A DNA stretch of 64,000 bases from NCBI RefSeq assembly GCF_016743775.1, contig NZ_JAEQMY010000001.1:186001-250000 (forward strand), read 5' to 3'. The DNA comes from Microvirga aerilata (lineage in GTDB: Bacteria; Pseudomonadota; Alphaproteobacteria; Rhizobiales; Beijerinckiaceae). Position 1 is the first letter of the stretch, and the number at the start of each line of letters is the position of its first letter. Below, one piece after another: positions 52,489-61,026 of this stretch. The notes under the pieces were generated by a model. That model was given only the letters and a program-made list of their open reading frames with translations. It did not search any database and had not been told where the DNA came from. Made by a program: the position numbers and the translations under genes.

Positions 52489-53436
52489 ATGCTGCGCTAC
52501 ATCGCACGACGATTTCTGATTGCCATTCCGACGCTGATCATTGTGTCGCTCCTGGTCTTTGCTCTCCAGAAGCTCCTGCCCGGCGATCCGGTTCTCACCA
52601 TGGCGGGCGAGGAACGCGATCCGCAGGTGCTCGCTTACTTGCGCGAAAAGTATCGCCTGGACGATCCGATCCCGGTTCAGTACTTCGCCTGGATCGGCTC
52701 TGCGCTGACTGGCAATCTCGGGATTTCCCTGCGCACCGACATCCCGGTGCTCGACCTGATCATGAGCAAGTTGCCCGTCACCCTCGAACTCGCCATCATG
52801 GCCATGATCGTGGCGCTGGCGATCGGCATCCCAACGGGCATCATCTCGGCCGTGAAGAAGGGAACGACCGTCGATTACACCGCAAACGTGATCGCCCTGT
52901 CGGGCCTCTCCATTCCCAACTTCTGGCTCGGAATCATGCTCATCATGCTGATCTCCGTCCGCTGGCAGCTCCTGCCCGCCTCGGGCTACGTTCCCCCGAC
53001 GGAGGATCTGTGGCTCAACATCAAGACCATGATCATGCCGGCCTTCGTGCTCGGCACGGGATTGGCGGCGAGCCTCATGCGCCATACCCGCAGCGCCATG
53101 CTCGGCGTCATGCGCTCGGACTACATCCGCACCGCCCGCGCCAAGGGACTGCTGTCCCGCAAGGTCATTCTCAAGCACGCCCTGCGCAACGCGCTCGTGC
53201 CCATCGTGACCCTTTCGACCCTGCTGTTCGGCGAGCTTCTGGCAGGCGCCGTGCTGACGGAGCAGATTTTCACCATTCCGGGCTTCGGCAAGCTGATCGT
53301 CGACGCGGTGTTCAACCGTGACTACGCGGTGGTGCAGGGCGTCGTGCTCTGCACGGCCGTGGGCTTCATCTTCATGAACCTGCTCGCCGATGTTCTCTAC
53401 GTCCTCGTCAATCCCCGCTTGAGGCACGCCGCATGA
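52489..53436 (+). CDS. Peptide ABC transporter permease (DppB-like)
   Basis: A 315-residue permease. The N-terminal MLRYIARRFLIAIPTLI segment is the hallmark of the DppB family, and the EAA-like loop DYIRTARAKGLLSRKVI near the C-terminal half contacts the ATPases. An ATG 18 bases upstream (52471) is in frame but the chosen start matches the family. It overlaps the next permease by 4 bases (ATGA). Confidence 0.88.
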   Translation: MLRYIARRFLIAIPTLIIVSLLVFALQKLLPGDPVLTMAGEERDPQVLAYLREKYRLDDPIPVQYFAWIGSALTGNLGISLRTDIPVLDLIMSKLPVTLELAIMAMIVALAIGIPTGIISAVKKGTTVDYTANVIALSGLSIPNFWLGIMLIMLISVRWQLLPASGYVPPTEDLWLNIKTMIMPAFVLGTGLAASLMRHTRSAMLGVMRSDYIRTARAKGLLSRKVILKHALRNALVPIVTLSTLLFGELLAGAVLTEQIFTIPGFGKLIVDAVFNRDYAVVQGVVLCTAVGFIFMNLLADVLYVLVNPRLRHAA

Positions 53437-54308
53437 CCGCCACCGCTGTTATCGCCGACGACGCCGCGCTCCCGAAGAGGCGCAACCGCGTCCTCGGGAA
53501 GCTGCTGAAGAACAAAAGCGCCGCTCTCGGCGGCGCCATCGTCCTGTTCTTCGTACTGGCCGCCATCCTGGGGCCCTACCTGGCTCCCTTCGATCCGGTC
53601 AAGCCGAGCTTCACGAGCATCCGGAAAGCGCCCTCGGTCCTGTTCTGGTTCGGCACCGACGAACTCGGCCGTGACATGTTCTCGCGCATGCTGTGGGGCG
53701 CTCGCGCCTCCATCATGGCGGGCGTCGTCTCGGTTTTCATCGCCATCGTGCTCGGCGTGCCCTTCGGCCTCGTGGCCGGCTATTTCGGCGGCTGGGTCGA
53801 CGCGGTGATCTCCCGCGCCACCGACGCCATGCTGGCGATCCCGTTCCTTATCTTCGCCATCGCGCTCGCGGCTTTCCTGGGTCCCAGCCTCACCAATGCG
53901 ATGATCGCCATCGGTCTCTCGGCCATGCCGATCTTCATCCGCCTCACCCGCGGCCAGGTGCTGACCGTGAAGGCGGAGGATTACGTGGAAGGAGCGCGAG
54001 CCATCGGGCTTCCCGACTTCTGGATCCTGGTGCGCTACGTGTTCCCCAACGTGCTCCCGCCGATCCTGGTCCAGGGCACGCTCACCATCGCGACGGCCAT
54101 CATCGCGGAGGCAAGCCTGTCGTTCCTCGGTCTCGGCCAGCAGCCGCCGATGCCCTCCTGGGGCTCCATGCTGAACACGGCCAAGAACTTCATGGATCAG
54201 GCGCCCTGGATGTCGATCTTTCCCGGCACGGCGATCTTTCTGATCGTGCTCGGCTTCAATCTTCTCGGCGACGGCCTGCGCGACGCGCTCGATCCCCGCG
54301 AACAGTAA
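53433..54308 (+). CDS. Peptide ABC transporter permease (DppC-like)
   Basis: A 291-residue permease with the DppC N-terminal domain (one span near 28-50, then FGTDELGRDMFSRMLWG) and about five more segments. The EAA loop DYVEGARAIGLPDFWIL is intact. Translation is coupled to the DppB-like gene. The gamma-glutamyltransferase gene follows after 21 bases. Confidence 0.88.
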   Translation: MTATAVIADDAALPKRRNRVLGKLLKNKSAALGGAIVLFFVLAAILGPYLAPFDPVKPSFTSIRKAPSVLFWFGTDELGRDMFSRMLWGARASIMAGVVSVFIAIVLGVPFGLVAGYFGGWVDAVISRATDAMLAIPFLIFAIALAAFLGPSLTNAMIAIGLSAMPIFIRLTRGQVLTVKAEDYVEGARAIGLPDFWILVRYVFPNVLPPILVQGTLTIATAIIAEASLSFLGLGQQPPMPSWGSMLNTAKNFMDQAPWMSIFPGTAIFLIVLGFNLLGDGLRDALDPREQ

Positions 54309-54329
54309 TAACACGCCAACTTCGGATAA

Positions 54330-56129
54330 ATGCACATGTTTACGACCAGGCCAGAGATCCTCGGCACCTTCGGCATCGTCACGTCGACCCACTGGCTTGC
54401 TTCGGCAGCCGGCATGGCGATGCTCGAAAAAGGCGGGAACGCCTTCGACGCCTGCGTGGCATCCGCCTTCGTGCTCAAGGTGGTCGAGCCGCACCTCGTC
54501 GGCCCGTCCGGCGAGGTCCCGGCGGTGTTCTATTCGGCGAAGACGAAACGGGTCGAGGTGCTCTGCGGCCAGGGCACTGCGCCGAAGGGCGCCACCATCG
54601 AGCACTACAAGAACGAGGGCCTGAAGCTCATCCCCGGCAACGGCATGCTCGCCACCGTCGTGCCCGGCGCTTTCGACGCCTGGATGCTGCTGCTGCGGGA
54701 TCACGGCCTGCTGTCCCTTCGCGAGGTTCTCGAGCCTGCGATCTATTACGCCGAACAGGGCCATCCGCTCCTGCCCCGCGTGTCGGATACCATCAAGGGC
54801 CTGAAGGATTTCTTCGAGACCGAATGGCCGACCACCGCAGCCGTGTTCCTGCCGGGCGGCGAGGTGCCGAAGCCCCGCCAGCTCTTCCGCAACCCGCAGC
54901 TCGCCGACACCTGGAAGCGCATCATCCGCGAGGGTGAAGCCAAGGGCGGCGATCGCGAGGCGCAGATCGAAGGGGCGCGGAACGCGTTCTACAAGGGCTT
55001 CGTGGCGGAAGCCATCGACGCCTTCGTGCGCAAGACGGAGGTCATGGACCAGAGCGGCTCGCGCCATCGCGGCGTGCTCACCGCCGACGACATGGCAGGC
55101 TGGTCCGCAACCTACGACGCGCCGCAGACCTACAAGTACCACAACTACCGGGTCAACAAGATCAGGCCCTGGGGCCAGGGGCCCGTGTTCCTGCAGAGCC
55201 TGGCGCTGCTGAAGGGCTTCGATCTCGCGGCCATGGGTCCGACGAGCGCCCAGTTCATCCACACGGTGGTCGAATCCATGAAGCTCGCCTTCGCCGACCG
55301 CGAGGCCTATTACGGCGATCCGGATTTCGTGGACGTGCCGATCGAAACGCTGCTGTCGGATGCCTATAACGACGAGCGCCGCAAGCTCATCACCGATCAG
55401 GCTTCCCTCGAGCTGCGCCCTGGTCGCGTCGAGGGTTACGAGGCCCAGGTGGAGCGCACCCTGAAGGCCCTGCGCGAACTCTCCACCACGGACAAGAAGG
55501 TGTCCGGCGGGGAGCCGACGCTTGCCTCCATGCGCTCGGCACGACGCGGCGACACCGTGCACATCGACGTGGTGGACCGCTTCGGCAACATGATCGCCGC
55601 CATGCCGTCCGGCGGCTGGCTGCAGTCGTCGCCCGTCATCCCGGAACTCGGCTTCATGCTCAACTCGCGGGCCCAGATGTTCTGGCTCGAGGAGGACCTG
55701 CCCGCCAGCCTCGCGCCCGGCAAGCGGCCGCGCACCACGCTCACGCCCACCCTCGCGGAGAAGGACGGCGAGCCCTACATGGTGTTCGGCTCGCCCGGCG
55801 GCGACCAGCAGGAACAGTGGCAGCTTCTCCTGTTCCTGCGCCATGCCCATCACGGGCTGAACCTGCAGGAGGCCATCGACCAGCCGATGTCCCATACGGC
55901 CCATTTCCCCTCCTCGTTCTATCCGCGCGAGCAGAAGCCCGGCCATCTCATGGCCGAGGAGACCTATGGGGCCGAGGTGCTCGACGAGCTGCGCTCGCGC
56001 GGCCACGAGGTCGAGGTGGCCCCTGCCTGGACGGTCGGCCGCCTCGTGGCCGCCAGCCGCGACAAGGACGGGCTGCTCCATGGAGCAGCCACGCCGCGCC
56101 TCATGCAGGCCTATGCGGCCGGTCGCTGA
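54330..56129 (+). CDS. ggt: Gamma-glutamyltransferase family protein
   Basis: A 599-residue Ntn-hydrolase precursor. The chain should cut itself before the nucleophile Thr409 in RGDTVHIDVVD. The N-terminal part has GGNAFDACVASAFVL and the C-terminal part PRTTLTPTLAEKDG and FGSPGGDQQEQW, as in the family. It removes or transfers gamma-glutamyl groups from glutathione or gamma-glutamyl peptides. There is no evident signal peptide, so unlike E. coli Ggt it probably works in the cytoplasm on imported peptides. A second ATG six bases on is an alternative start. It is in the peptide-transporter operon. Confidence 0.87.
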   Translation: MHMFTTRPEILGTFGIVTSTHWLASAAGMAMLEKGGNAFDACVASAFVLKVVEPHLVGPSGEVPAVFYSAKTKRVEVLCGQGTAPKGATIEHYKNEGLKLIPGNGMLATVVPGAFDAWMLLLRDHGLLSLREVLEPAIYYAEQGHPLLPRVSDTIKGLKDFFETEWPTTAAVFLPGGEVPKPRQLFRNPQLADTWKRIIREGEAKGGDREAQIEGARNAFYKGFVAEAIDAFVRKTEVMDQSGSRHRGVLTADDMAGWSATYDAPQTYKYHNYRVNKIRPWGQGPVFLQSLALLKGFDLAAMGPTSAQFIHTVVESMKLAFADREAYYGDPDFVDVPIETLLSDAYNDERRKLITDQASLELRPGRVEGYEAQVERTLKALRELSTTDKKVSGGEPTLASMRSARRGDTVHIDVVDRFGNMIAAMPSGGWLQSSPVIPELGFMLNSRAQMFWLEEDLPASLAPGKRPRTTLTPTLAEKDGEPYMVFGSPGGDQQEQWQLLLFLRHAHHGLNLQEAIDQPMSHTAHFPSSFYPREQKPGHLMAEETYGAEVLDELRSRGHEVEVAPAWTVGRLVAASRDKDGLLHGAATPRLMQAYAAGR

Positions 56130-56141
56130 GGAGCCTGTGCC

Positions 56142-56867
56142 ATGACCTGGTCGATCCTTGCCAAGGACCCTGAGACCGGCGCCTTCGGCGTTGCGGTCAC
56201 CACCAAGTTCTTTGCCGTGGGGGCGCTCTGTCCCCATGGCGCCGCCCGCGTCGGAGCCCTGGCGACGCAGGCTTTCGTCAATCCGCTCTACGGCATCGAC
56301 GGCATGAGGCTTCTGGCCGAAGGACGCAGCGCCGAGGAGATCGTGGCGGTCCTCACGGCGGGCGATCCCGGACGCGAATCCCGCCAGTTGCACGTGATCG
56401 ACAGGGAGGGCCGGACGGCTGCCCACACGGGAGGCGACTGCATCGACTGGTGCGGACACCTCACGGACCAAGGCGTCTCGGTTGCGGGCAACATGCTGGC
56501 AGGCTCCGCCGTGATCGAGGCAACCCTCGACGCCTACAAGCGCCGCAGCGATCTGCCTTTCGCGGACCGGCTCATGAGCGCGCTCGACGCCGGGCAGGCC
56601 GAGGGCGGGGACAAGCGCGGCAAGCAATCCGCCGCGCTCAAGGTCTGGCGCGACGAGCCCTACCCTGTGCTGGACCTGCGGGTCGACGATCATCCCGAGC
56701 CCTTGGACGAACTGCGCCGCCTCTACGGTGTCGCCCATGAGCGTTTCCTCGCCTTCATGGACGCCATGGCAACCCGCGCCAATCCGGGCGGCATCACGGA
56801 TCGAAGCTGGATCGACCGGAGGGCGCAGGAATACCAGGATCAGCTTGCCCGAAACGGCTCCGTTTAG
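56142..56867 (+). CDS. DUF1028 family protein (Ntn-hydrolase fold)
   Basis: A 241-residue protein matching DUF1028. The opening MTWSILAKDPETGAFGVAV is typical, as are GALATQAFVNPLYG and AGNMLAGSAV. The fold is related to Ntn hydrolases, and members often sit beside peptide transporters and amidases, but no activity is established. It starts 12 bases after ggt, so it is probably cotranscribed as the last gene of the peptide operon. A role in peptide or amide breakdown is inference. Confidence 0.83.
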   Translation: MTWSILAKDPETGAFGVAVTTKFFAVGALCPHGAARVGALATQAFVNPLYGIDGMRLLAEGRSAEEIVAVLTAGDPGRESRQLHVIDREGRTAAHTGGDCIDWCGHLTDQGVSVAGNMLAGSAVIEATLDAYKRRSDLPFADRLMSALDAGQAEGGDKRGKQSAALKVWRDEPYPVLDLRVDDHPEPLDELRRLYGVAHERFLAFMDAMATRANPGGITDRSWIDRRAQEYQDQLARNGSV

Positions 56868-56948
56868 GCCGCATCCGCAGTAGCCTCCCGCGCCGTGGGC
56901 CTCTAATGATCTCACGGCTCTTCGCTTTTCCCGAAATGGACTTTTCCG

Positions 56949-57800
56949 ATGTTTGGCATCCCTCTGTTCGATCTGGCCTGGCTCGTGGTGGCGCTGCTTG
57001 CCGCCGGCGCGATCACCGGCCTGCTGGCCGGCGTCTTCGGCGTGGGCGGCGGCGCGGTCGCGGTGCCGATCCTCTATGAGCTCTTCCGTATCCTCGAGGT
57101 GCCGGAGGAGGTGCGCATGCCCCTGTGCGTCGGCACCTCGCTAGCCATCATCATTCCCACCTCCATCCGCTCCTTCAATGCCCACCGGGCCAAGGGCGCC
57201 GTCGACATGTCGATCCTGCGGGTCTGGGCGGCCCCTGTGGTCATCGGCGTCATTATGGGCAGCGTGATCGCCCGCTTTGCCCCCGCCGACCTGTTCAAGG
57301 CCGTCTTCGTGGTGGTAGCCGGCCTCTCGGCCATCCGCCTGCTGTTCGGCAAGGATACCTGGCGCTTCGGCCTCGACATGCCGGCAAAGCCCATCATGCT
57401 GGCCTATGGCTGGCTCATCGGCGTGCTCTCGGCCCTCATGGGGATCGGAGGCGGGCAATTGTCCAACCTGTTCATGACCTTCTACAACCGCCCTATCCAT
57501 CAGGCGGTGGCCACCTCCTCAGGGCTGGGAATCCTGATCTCCATCCCCGGAGCCCTCGGCTATATCTATGCCGGCTGGCCGCATATGGCCGACTACCCGA
57601 ACGTCGTCGCGTTCCAACTGCCGCTGGCTCTAGGCTATATCTCGCTGCTCGGCTTCGTGCTGTTCATTCCCACCAGCACCTGGATGGCGCCGGTCGGCGC
57701 TCGCCTGGCGCACCGCCTGTCCAAGCGTAGGCTCGAGGTGGCGTTCGGCATCTTCCTGCTCCTCGTCTGCGCCAGGTTCGCCGCAAGCCTGCTCGTCTGA
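56949..57800 (+). CDS. TauE/SafE family anion exporter permease
   Basis: A 283-residue membrane protein with about eight hydrophobic segments. The two family repeats are GLLAGVFGVGGGAVAVPIL (about 24-42) and VLSALMGIGGGQLSNLF in the second half. The family exports sulfite, sulfoacetate and related anions. Its glycine motifs are stronger than those of the other TauE/SafE gene at 12511-13272. After gamma-glutamyl peptide breakdown it might export a sulfur-containing anion, but an 81-base gap separates it from the operon and this is speculation. Confidence 0.85.
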   Translation: MFGIPLFDLAWLVVALLAAGAITGLLAGVFGVGGGAVAVPILYELFRILEVPEEVRMPLCVGTSLAIIIPTSIRSFNAHRAKGAVDMSILRVWAAPVVIGVIMGSVIARFAPADLFKAVFVVVAGLSAIRLLFGKDTWRFGLDMPAKPIMLAYGWLIGVLSALMGIGGGQLSNLFMTFYNRPIHQAVATSSGLGILISIPGALGYIYAGWPHMADYPNVVAFQLPLALGYISLLGFVLFIPTSTWMAPVGARLAHRLSKRRLEVAFGIFLLLVCARFAASLLV

Positions 57801-57837
57801 AAAGGCCCTTTGGACATCATCGACGGGAGACGGGGAC

Positions 57838-58308
57838 ATGCCCGCATCGCTTGCCGGCCCGCTGCATGCCTATCTGGTCGAACAAGGAGCCGACGGCAGA
57901 GGGAGGCTCGCCACGGATGTGCTCGGCTTCTCCGACAACCAACTGGAAGAGGTGCACGACTACATCCAGTGGCTGTTTCCGTTGCAGACACGCAGCGGCG
58001 CGCAACCGGGCGCTCCCGTTCTCACAGTGGCCGAGACCGAGGCTATCAGGGTCGATCCGAGGGCTACCGAAACTCTCATGAAGGCCACGGAGCGGATGCT
58101 CAGGTTTTACCGGGATACGGGATGGTGGCTCACAGGTTACGACCACAACCACCTTCGGATCACCCGGATCCTGCATAGCCTCAGGCTGCTCGTCGGCCCA
58201 GAGGCAGCCCAGAGCTTTCACAAGGCGATTTTAGCCATGCACGATGCTGCAGGTGCACCGGTAAACGCCCGCAGCCTGCACTACTGGGCAGAGGCCGCGG
58301 GCAGCTAG
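57838..58308 (+). CDS. Opioid growth factor receptor (OGFr) conserved-region protein
   Basis: A 156-residue soluble protein. The segment LEEVHDYIQWLFPL (36-49) and the later ERMLRFYRDTGWW (85-97) match the OGFr N-terminal conserved region, a domain named from an animal nuclear receptor but also found in bacteria. The rest is helical. It has no signal peptide. No bacterial function is known to me. It lies 37 bases after the permease gene and converges on the ABC exporter gene. Confidence 0.8.
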   Translation: MPASLAGPLHAYLVEQGADGRGRLATDVLGFSDNQLEEVHDYIQWLFPLQTRSGAQPGAPVLTVAETEAIRVDPRATETLMKATERMLRFYRDTGWWLTGYDHNHLRITRILHSLRLLVGPEAAQSFHKAILAMHDAAGAPVNARSLHYWAEAAGS

Positions 58309-58323
58309 CACGCCCCTCCCCGC

Positions 58324-60045
58324 CTACCCGAACTGCGCCTCGCTCAGGCGCCTGTACATTCCGTCTGACGCCAGAAGCTCCTGATGATCGCCCTGTTCGA
58401 CGATCACCCCGCGGTCGATCACGGCGATCCGATCTGCATTCACGATGGTTGCAAGACGGTGGGCAATAACGAGGGTCGTGCGCCCCTTCGACAGTTCCGC
58501 CAGGGCCTGCTGGATCGCCCGCTCGGTCTCCGTATCGAGTGCGGACGTCGCCTCGTCGAGGATCAGGATCGGAGGATTCTTGAGGAAGATGCGCGCAATC
58601 GCAAGGCGCTGCTTCTGCCCGCCGGACAGCTTGACGCCGCGTTCGCCGATAAGCGTGTCGAGACCAGCCGGCAGGGATGCGATCACCTCGTCGAGCCGAG
58701 CCCTGCGGGCCGCATCCCTGATTTCGGCCTCCGTCGCCTCGAGCCGTCCATAGGCGATGTTCTCGCGAATGGTGCCTGCGAACAGGAAGACGTCCTGCTG
58801 CACGATCCCGATCTGGCCCCGGAGCGACCGGAGGGTCATGTTGCGGATATCGATGCCGTCGATGGCGATCGATCCGCTGTCGACCTCATAGAACCGGGGC
58901 AGCAGGGAGCAGATCGTGGTCTTGCCGGCTCCTGAAGGCCCAACGAACGCAACGGTTTCTCCCGCCTGGATCGTCAGGTTCAGGCCATCGAGAACGTCAC
59001 GGCCGGCCGCGTACCCGAAGTGAACGTCCCTGTACTGAATGTCTCCCCTGAGCTTCCCCACATCCCGGGCGCCGGGACGGTCGGCGATGTCCGGACGGGT
59101 GTCGAGAAACGACGCATAGCGCTTGAAGCCCGCGATGCCCTTTGGGTAGGTCTCGATGACAGAATTGATCTTTTCGATGGGCCGAAAGAAGACGCCGACG
59201 AGGAGCAGGAAGCCGATGAAGCCTCCTGCGCTCAGTTCGCCCGTGATCACGAAGTAGCTGCCCGCCACCATGACCGTCATCTGGATGAGCCGCATGCTGA
59301 GATAGCTGAGGGAGGTCGAAGCAGCCATGATGCGGTAGGCCTCAAGCTTTGTCCTACGGTAGCTCTGGTTGTCACGGACGAAGAGCCGGCGTTCATGATC
59401 CTCGTTGGCGAAGGCCTGAACGACGCGGATGCCGCCTACGTTCTCCTCGATGCGGGCGTTGAAATCTCCGACTCGGCCGTAGAGAGCCTGCCAGTTCCGG
59501 GTCATCCGGCCTCCATAGCGCGTCGTGAGCCAGGCCACGAGCGGCACCACGAGCGCCGTGATCAGCGCGAGCTTCACGTTGACCGAGAACATGAGGATGA
59601 AGGCGCCGATGAGCGTCATCACCGCGATGAAAAGATCCTCCGGGCCATGATGGGCCACCTCGCCGATCTCTTCCAGGTCCTTGGTGAGGCGGGCGACCAG
59701 ATGGCCCGTCTTCTGATTGTCGAAGAAGCCGAAGGAAAGCTTCTGCAGATGGTCGAAGGCCTTGGCGCGCATCTCCGTTTCGATGTTGATGCCAAGCATG
59801 TGCCCCCAATAGGTGACGGTGGCCATCAGGCCCGCATTGAGAATGTAGATGGCCAGCAGCCCGGCCGAGGCGAGCGCGATGAGCCCCCATTGGCCGGTTG
59901 GCAGCAGGGTGTCGATGAACACCTTGACGGCTATGGGAAAACCAAGCTCGAGCAGGCCGGAGGTGACCGCGCAGGAGAAGTCGAGCACGAACAAGCCGCG
60001 ATGGGGACGGTAATACGTGAAGAAGCGCTTGAGCAGGGACCGCAT
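58324..60045 (-). CDS. ABC exporter half-transporter (MsbA-like)
   Basis: A 573-residue protein with an N-terminal six-span membrane domain (about 15-310) and a C-terminal ATPase. Walker A is GPSGAGKTT, the signature LSGGQKQRLAIAR and Walker B ILDEATSALD. All are intact. The domain order and length match MsbA and other type I exporters that work as homodimers. The substrate (lipid, peptide or siderophore) is unknown. The ATG at 60045 starts the membrane domain; the frame is open 78 bases upstream. It lies about 108 bases after the iron ATPase gene. Confidence 0.85.
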   Translation of the reverse strand: MRSLLKRFFTYYRPHRGLFVLDFSCAVTSGLLELGFPIAVKVFIDTLLPTGQWGLIALASAGLLAIYILNAGLMATVTYWGHMLGINIETEMRAKAFDHLQKLSFGFFDNQKTGHLVARLTKDLEEIGEVAHHGPEDLFIAVMTLIGAFILMFSVNVKLALITALVVPLVAWLTTRYGGRMTRNWQALYGRVGDFNARIEENVGGIRVVQAFANEDHERRLFVRDNQSYRRTKLEAYRIMAASTSLSYLSMRLIQMTVMVAGSYFVITGELSAGGFIGFLLLVGVFFRPIEKINSVIETYPKGIAGFKRYASFLDTRPDIADRPGARDVGKLRGDIQYRDVHFGYAAGRDVLDGLNLTIQAGETVAFVGPSGAGKTTICSLLPRFYEVDSGSIAIDGIDIRNMTLRSLRGQIGIVQQDVFLFAGTIRENIAYGRLEATEAEIRDAARRARLDEVIASLPAGLDTLIGERGVKLSGGQKQRLAIARIFLKNPPILILDEATSALDTETERAIQQALAELSKGRTTLVIAHRLATIVNADRIAVIDRGVIVEQGDHQELLASDGMYRRLSEAQFG

Positions 60046-60153
60046 GACAGCCTGTCGAGAAATGGCAAATCTTCGTGCGGACGATGATGGGTCCGCACAT
60101 CTGGTGTTACTCAGTACCGGCACGAAGATGGCGCGGCAAGCGGGAACACCCGA

Positions 60154-61026
60154 TCAGCGCACGAAGCTGACCGGTTGCCCGGTGGTGGGATGGGGGATGA
60201 CGTCCATGGCAATTCCATAGATCGCCTGAAGTTGCCCCTGCGTCATGATCTCGTCCGGCGCCCCACGGGCAATCAAGCGCCCTCTTTGCAGCGCGAGAAT
60301 CTCGTCGCAGAAGCGCGCCGCCATGTTGACGTCGTGCAGCACCACAATCACCCCGAGACCCCGCTCCCGCGAAAGCCGTTGAACGAGCCCCAGCACCTCC
60401 ACCTGGTGGGCCACGTCCAGGGCCGAGATAGGCTCGTCGAGGAGCAGGCACCGGGCATCCTGCGCCACCAGCATCGCCAGCCAGACGCGCTGACGCTCGC
60501 CGCCGGACAGGGTATCGACCAGGCGGTCGGCGACCGCCTCAACGTCGGTGAGCGCCATAGCCTCCGCCACCTTGGCCCGGTCGGCCTTCCCGAACCGTCC
60601 AAGCGCCCCATGCCATGGATAGCGGCCCAGTGCGACGAGTTCCTTGACGAGCATGCCCGAGGTCGGCGGCGTTTGCTGCGGCAGATACGCCACCCTTCTG
60701 GCGAAAGGCCGGTCCCCCCACGCGGTCAGCGCCCTCCCCTCGAGGGAGATGGTGCCCCCGGAGGTCGGCTGCTGACGGCCTAGGAGCTTGACCAAGGTCG
60801 ATTTGCCTGAACCGTTGTGGCCGATCAAGCCGATCACGCGTTCGCCCGGAAGAGACAGTGTAAGAGGCTCTAGCAGCGTGCGCCCGGGGATCGCGAAGCT
60901 CACCTCGTTCAGCTGGAACAGGGGAGCCTCGGCAACCGGGAGGGCGTTTGGGCGTAGGGCTGAAAACATGGAGGTTCGCAGGGCAGTGTGAGAGCCGTCT
61001 TGAGACGGCGCCACAAAGGTCACCAC
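60154..61026 (-). CDS. Iron-siderophore ABC transporter ATP-binding protein (FhuC-like)
   Basis: A 290-residue ATPase of the FecE/FhuC/BtuD group. Walker A GHNGSGKST is at 69-77, the signature LSGGERQRV and Walker B LLLDEPISALD follow, then VLHDVNMA. The GTG at 61026 overlaps the receptor stop codon, so translation is coupled; an ATG at 60969 is an alternative. It would energise import of ferric hydroxamates with the FhuD-like protein at the window's end. No permease gene is visible and it may be beyond the window. Confidence 0.86.
   Translation of the reverse strand: MVTFVAPSQDGSHTALRTSMFSALRPNALPVAEAPLFQLNEVSFAIPGRTLLEPLTLSLPGERVIGLIGHNGSGKSTLVKLLGRQQPTSGGTISLEGRALTAWGDRPFARRVAYLPQQTPPTSGMLVKELVALGRYPWHGALGRFGKADRAKVAEAMALTDVEAVADRLVDTLSGGERQRVWLAMLVAQDARCLLLDEPISALDVAHQVEVLGLVQRLSRERGLGVIVVLHDVNMAARFCDEILALQRGRLIARGAPDEIMTQGQLQAIYGIAMDVIPHPTTGQPVSFVR

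Noticed and set aside
53397..56915. Antisense open frame of about 1170 codons across the permease, ggt and DUF1028 genes
   Set aside because: It is a by-product of high GC and codon bias; the sense genes have clear families, starts and couplings.
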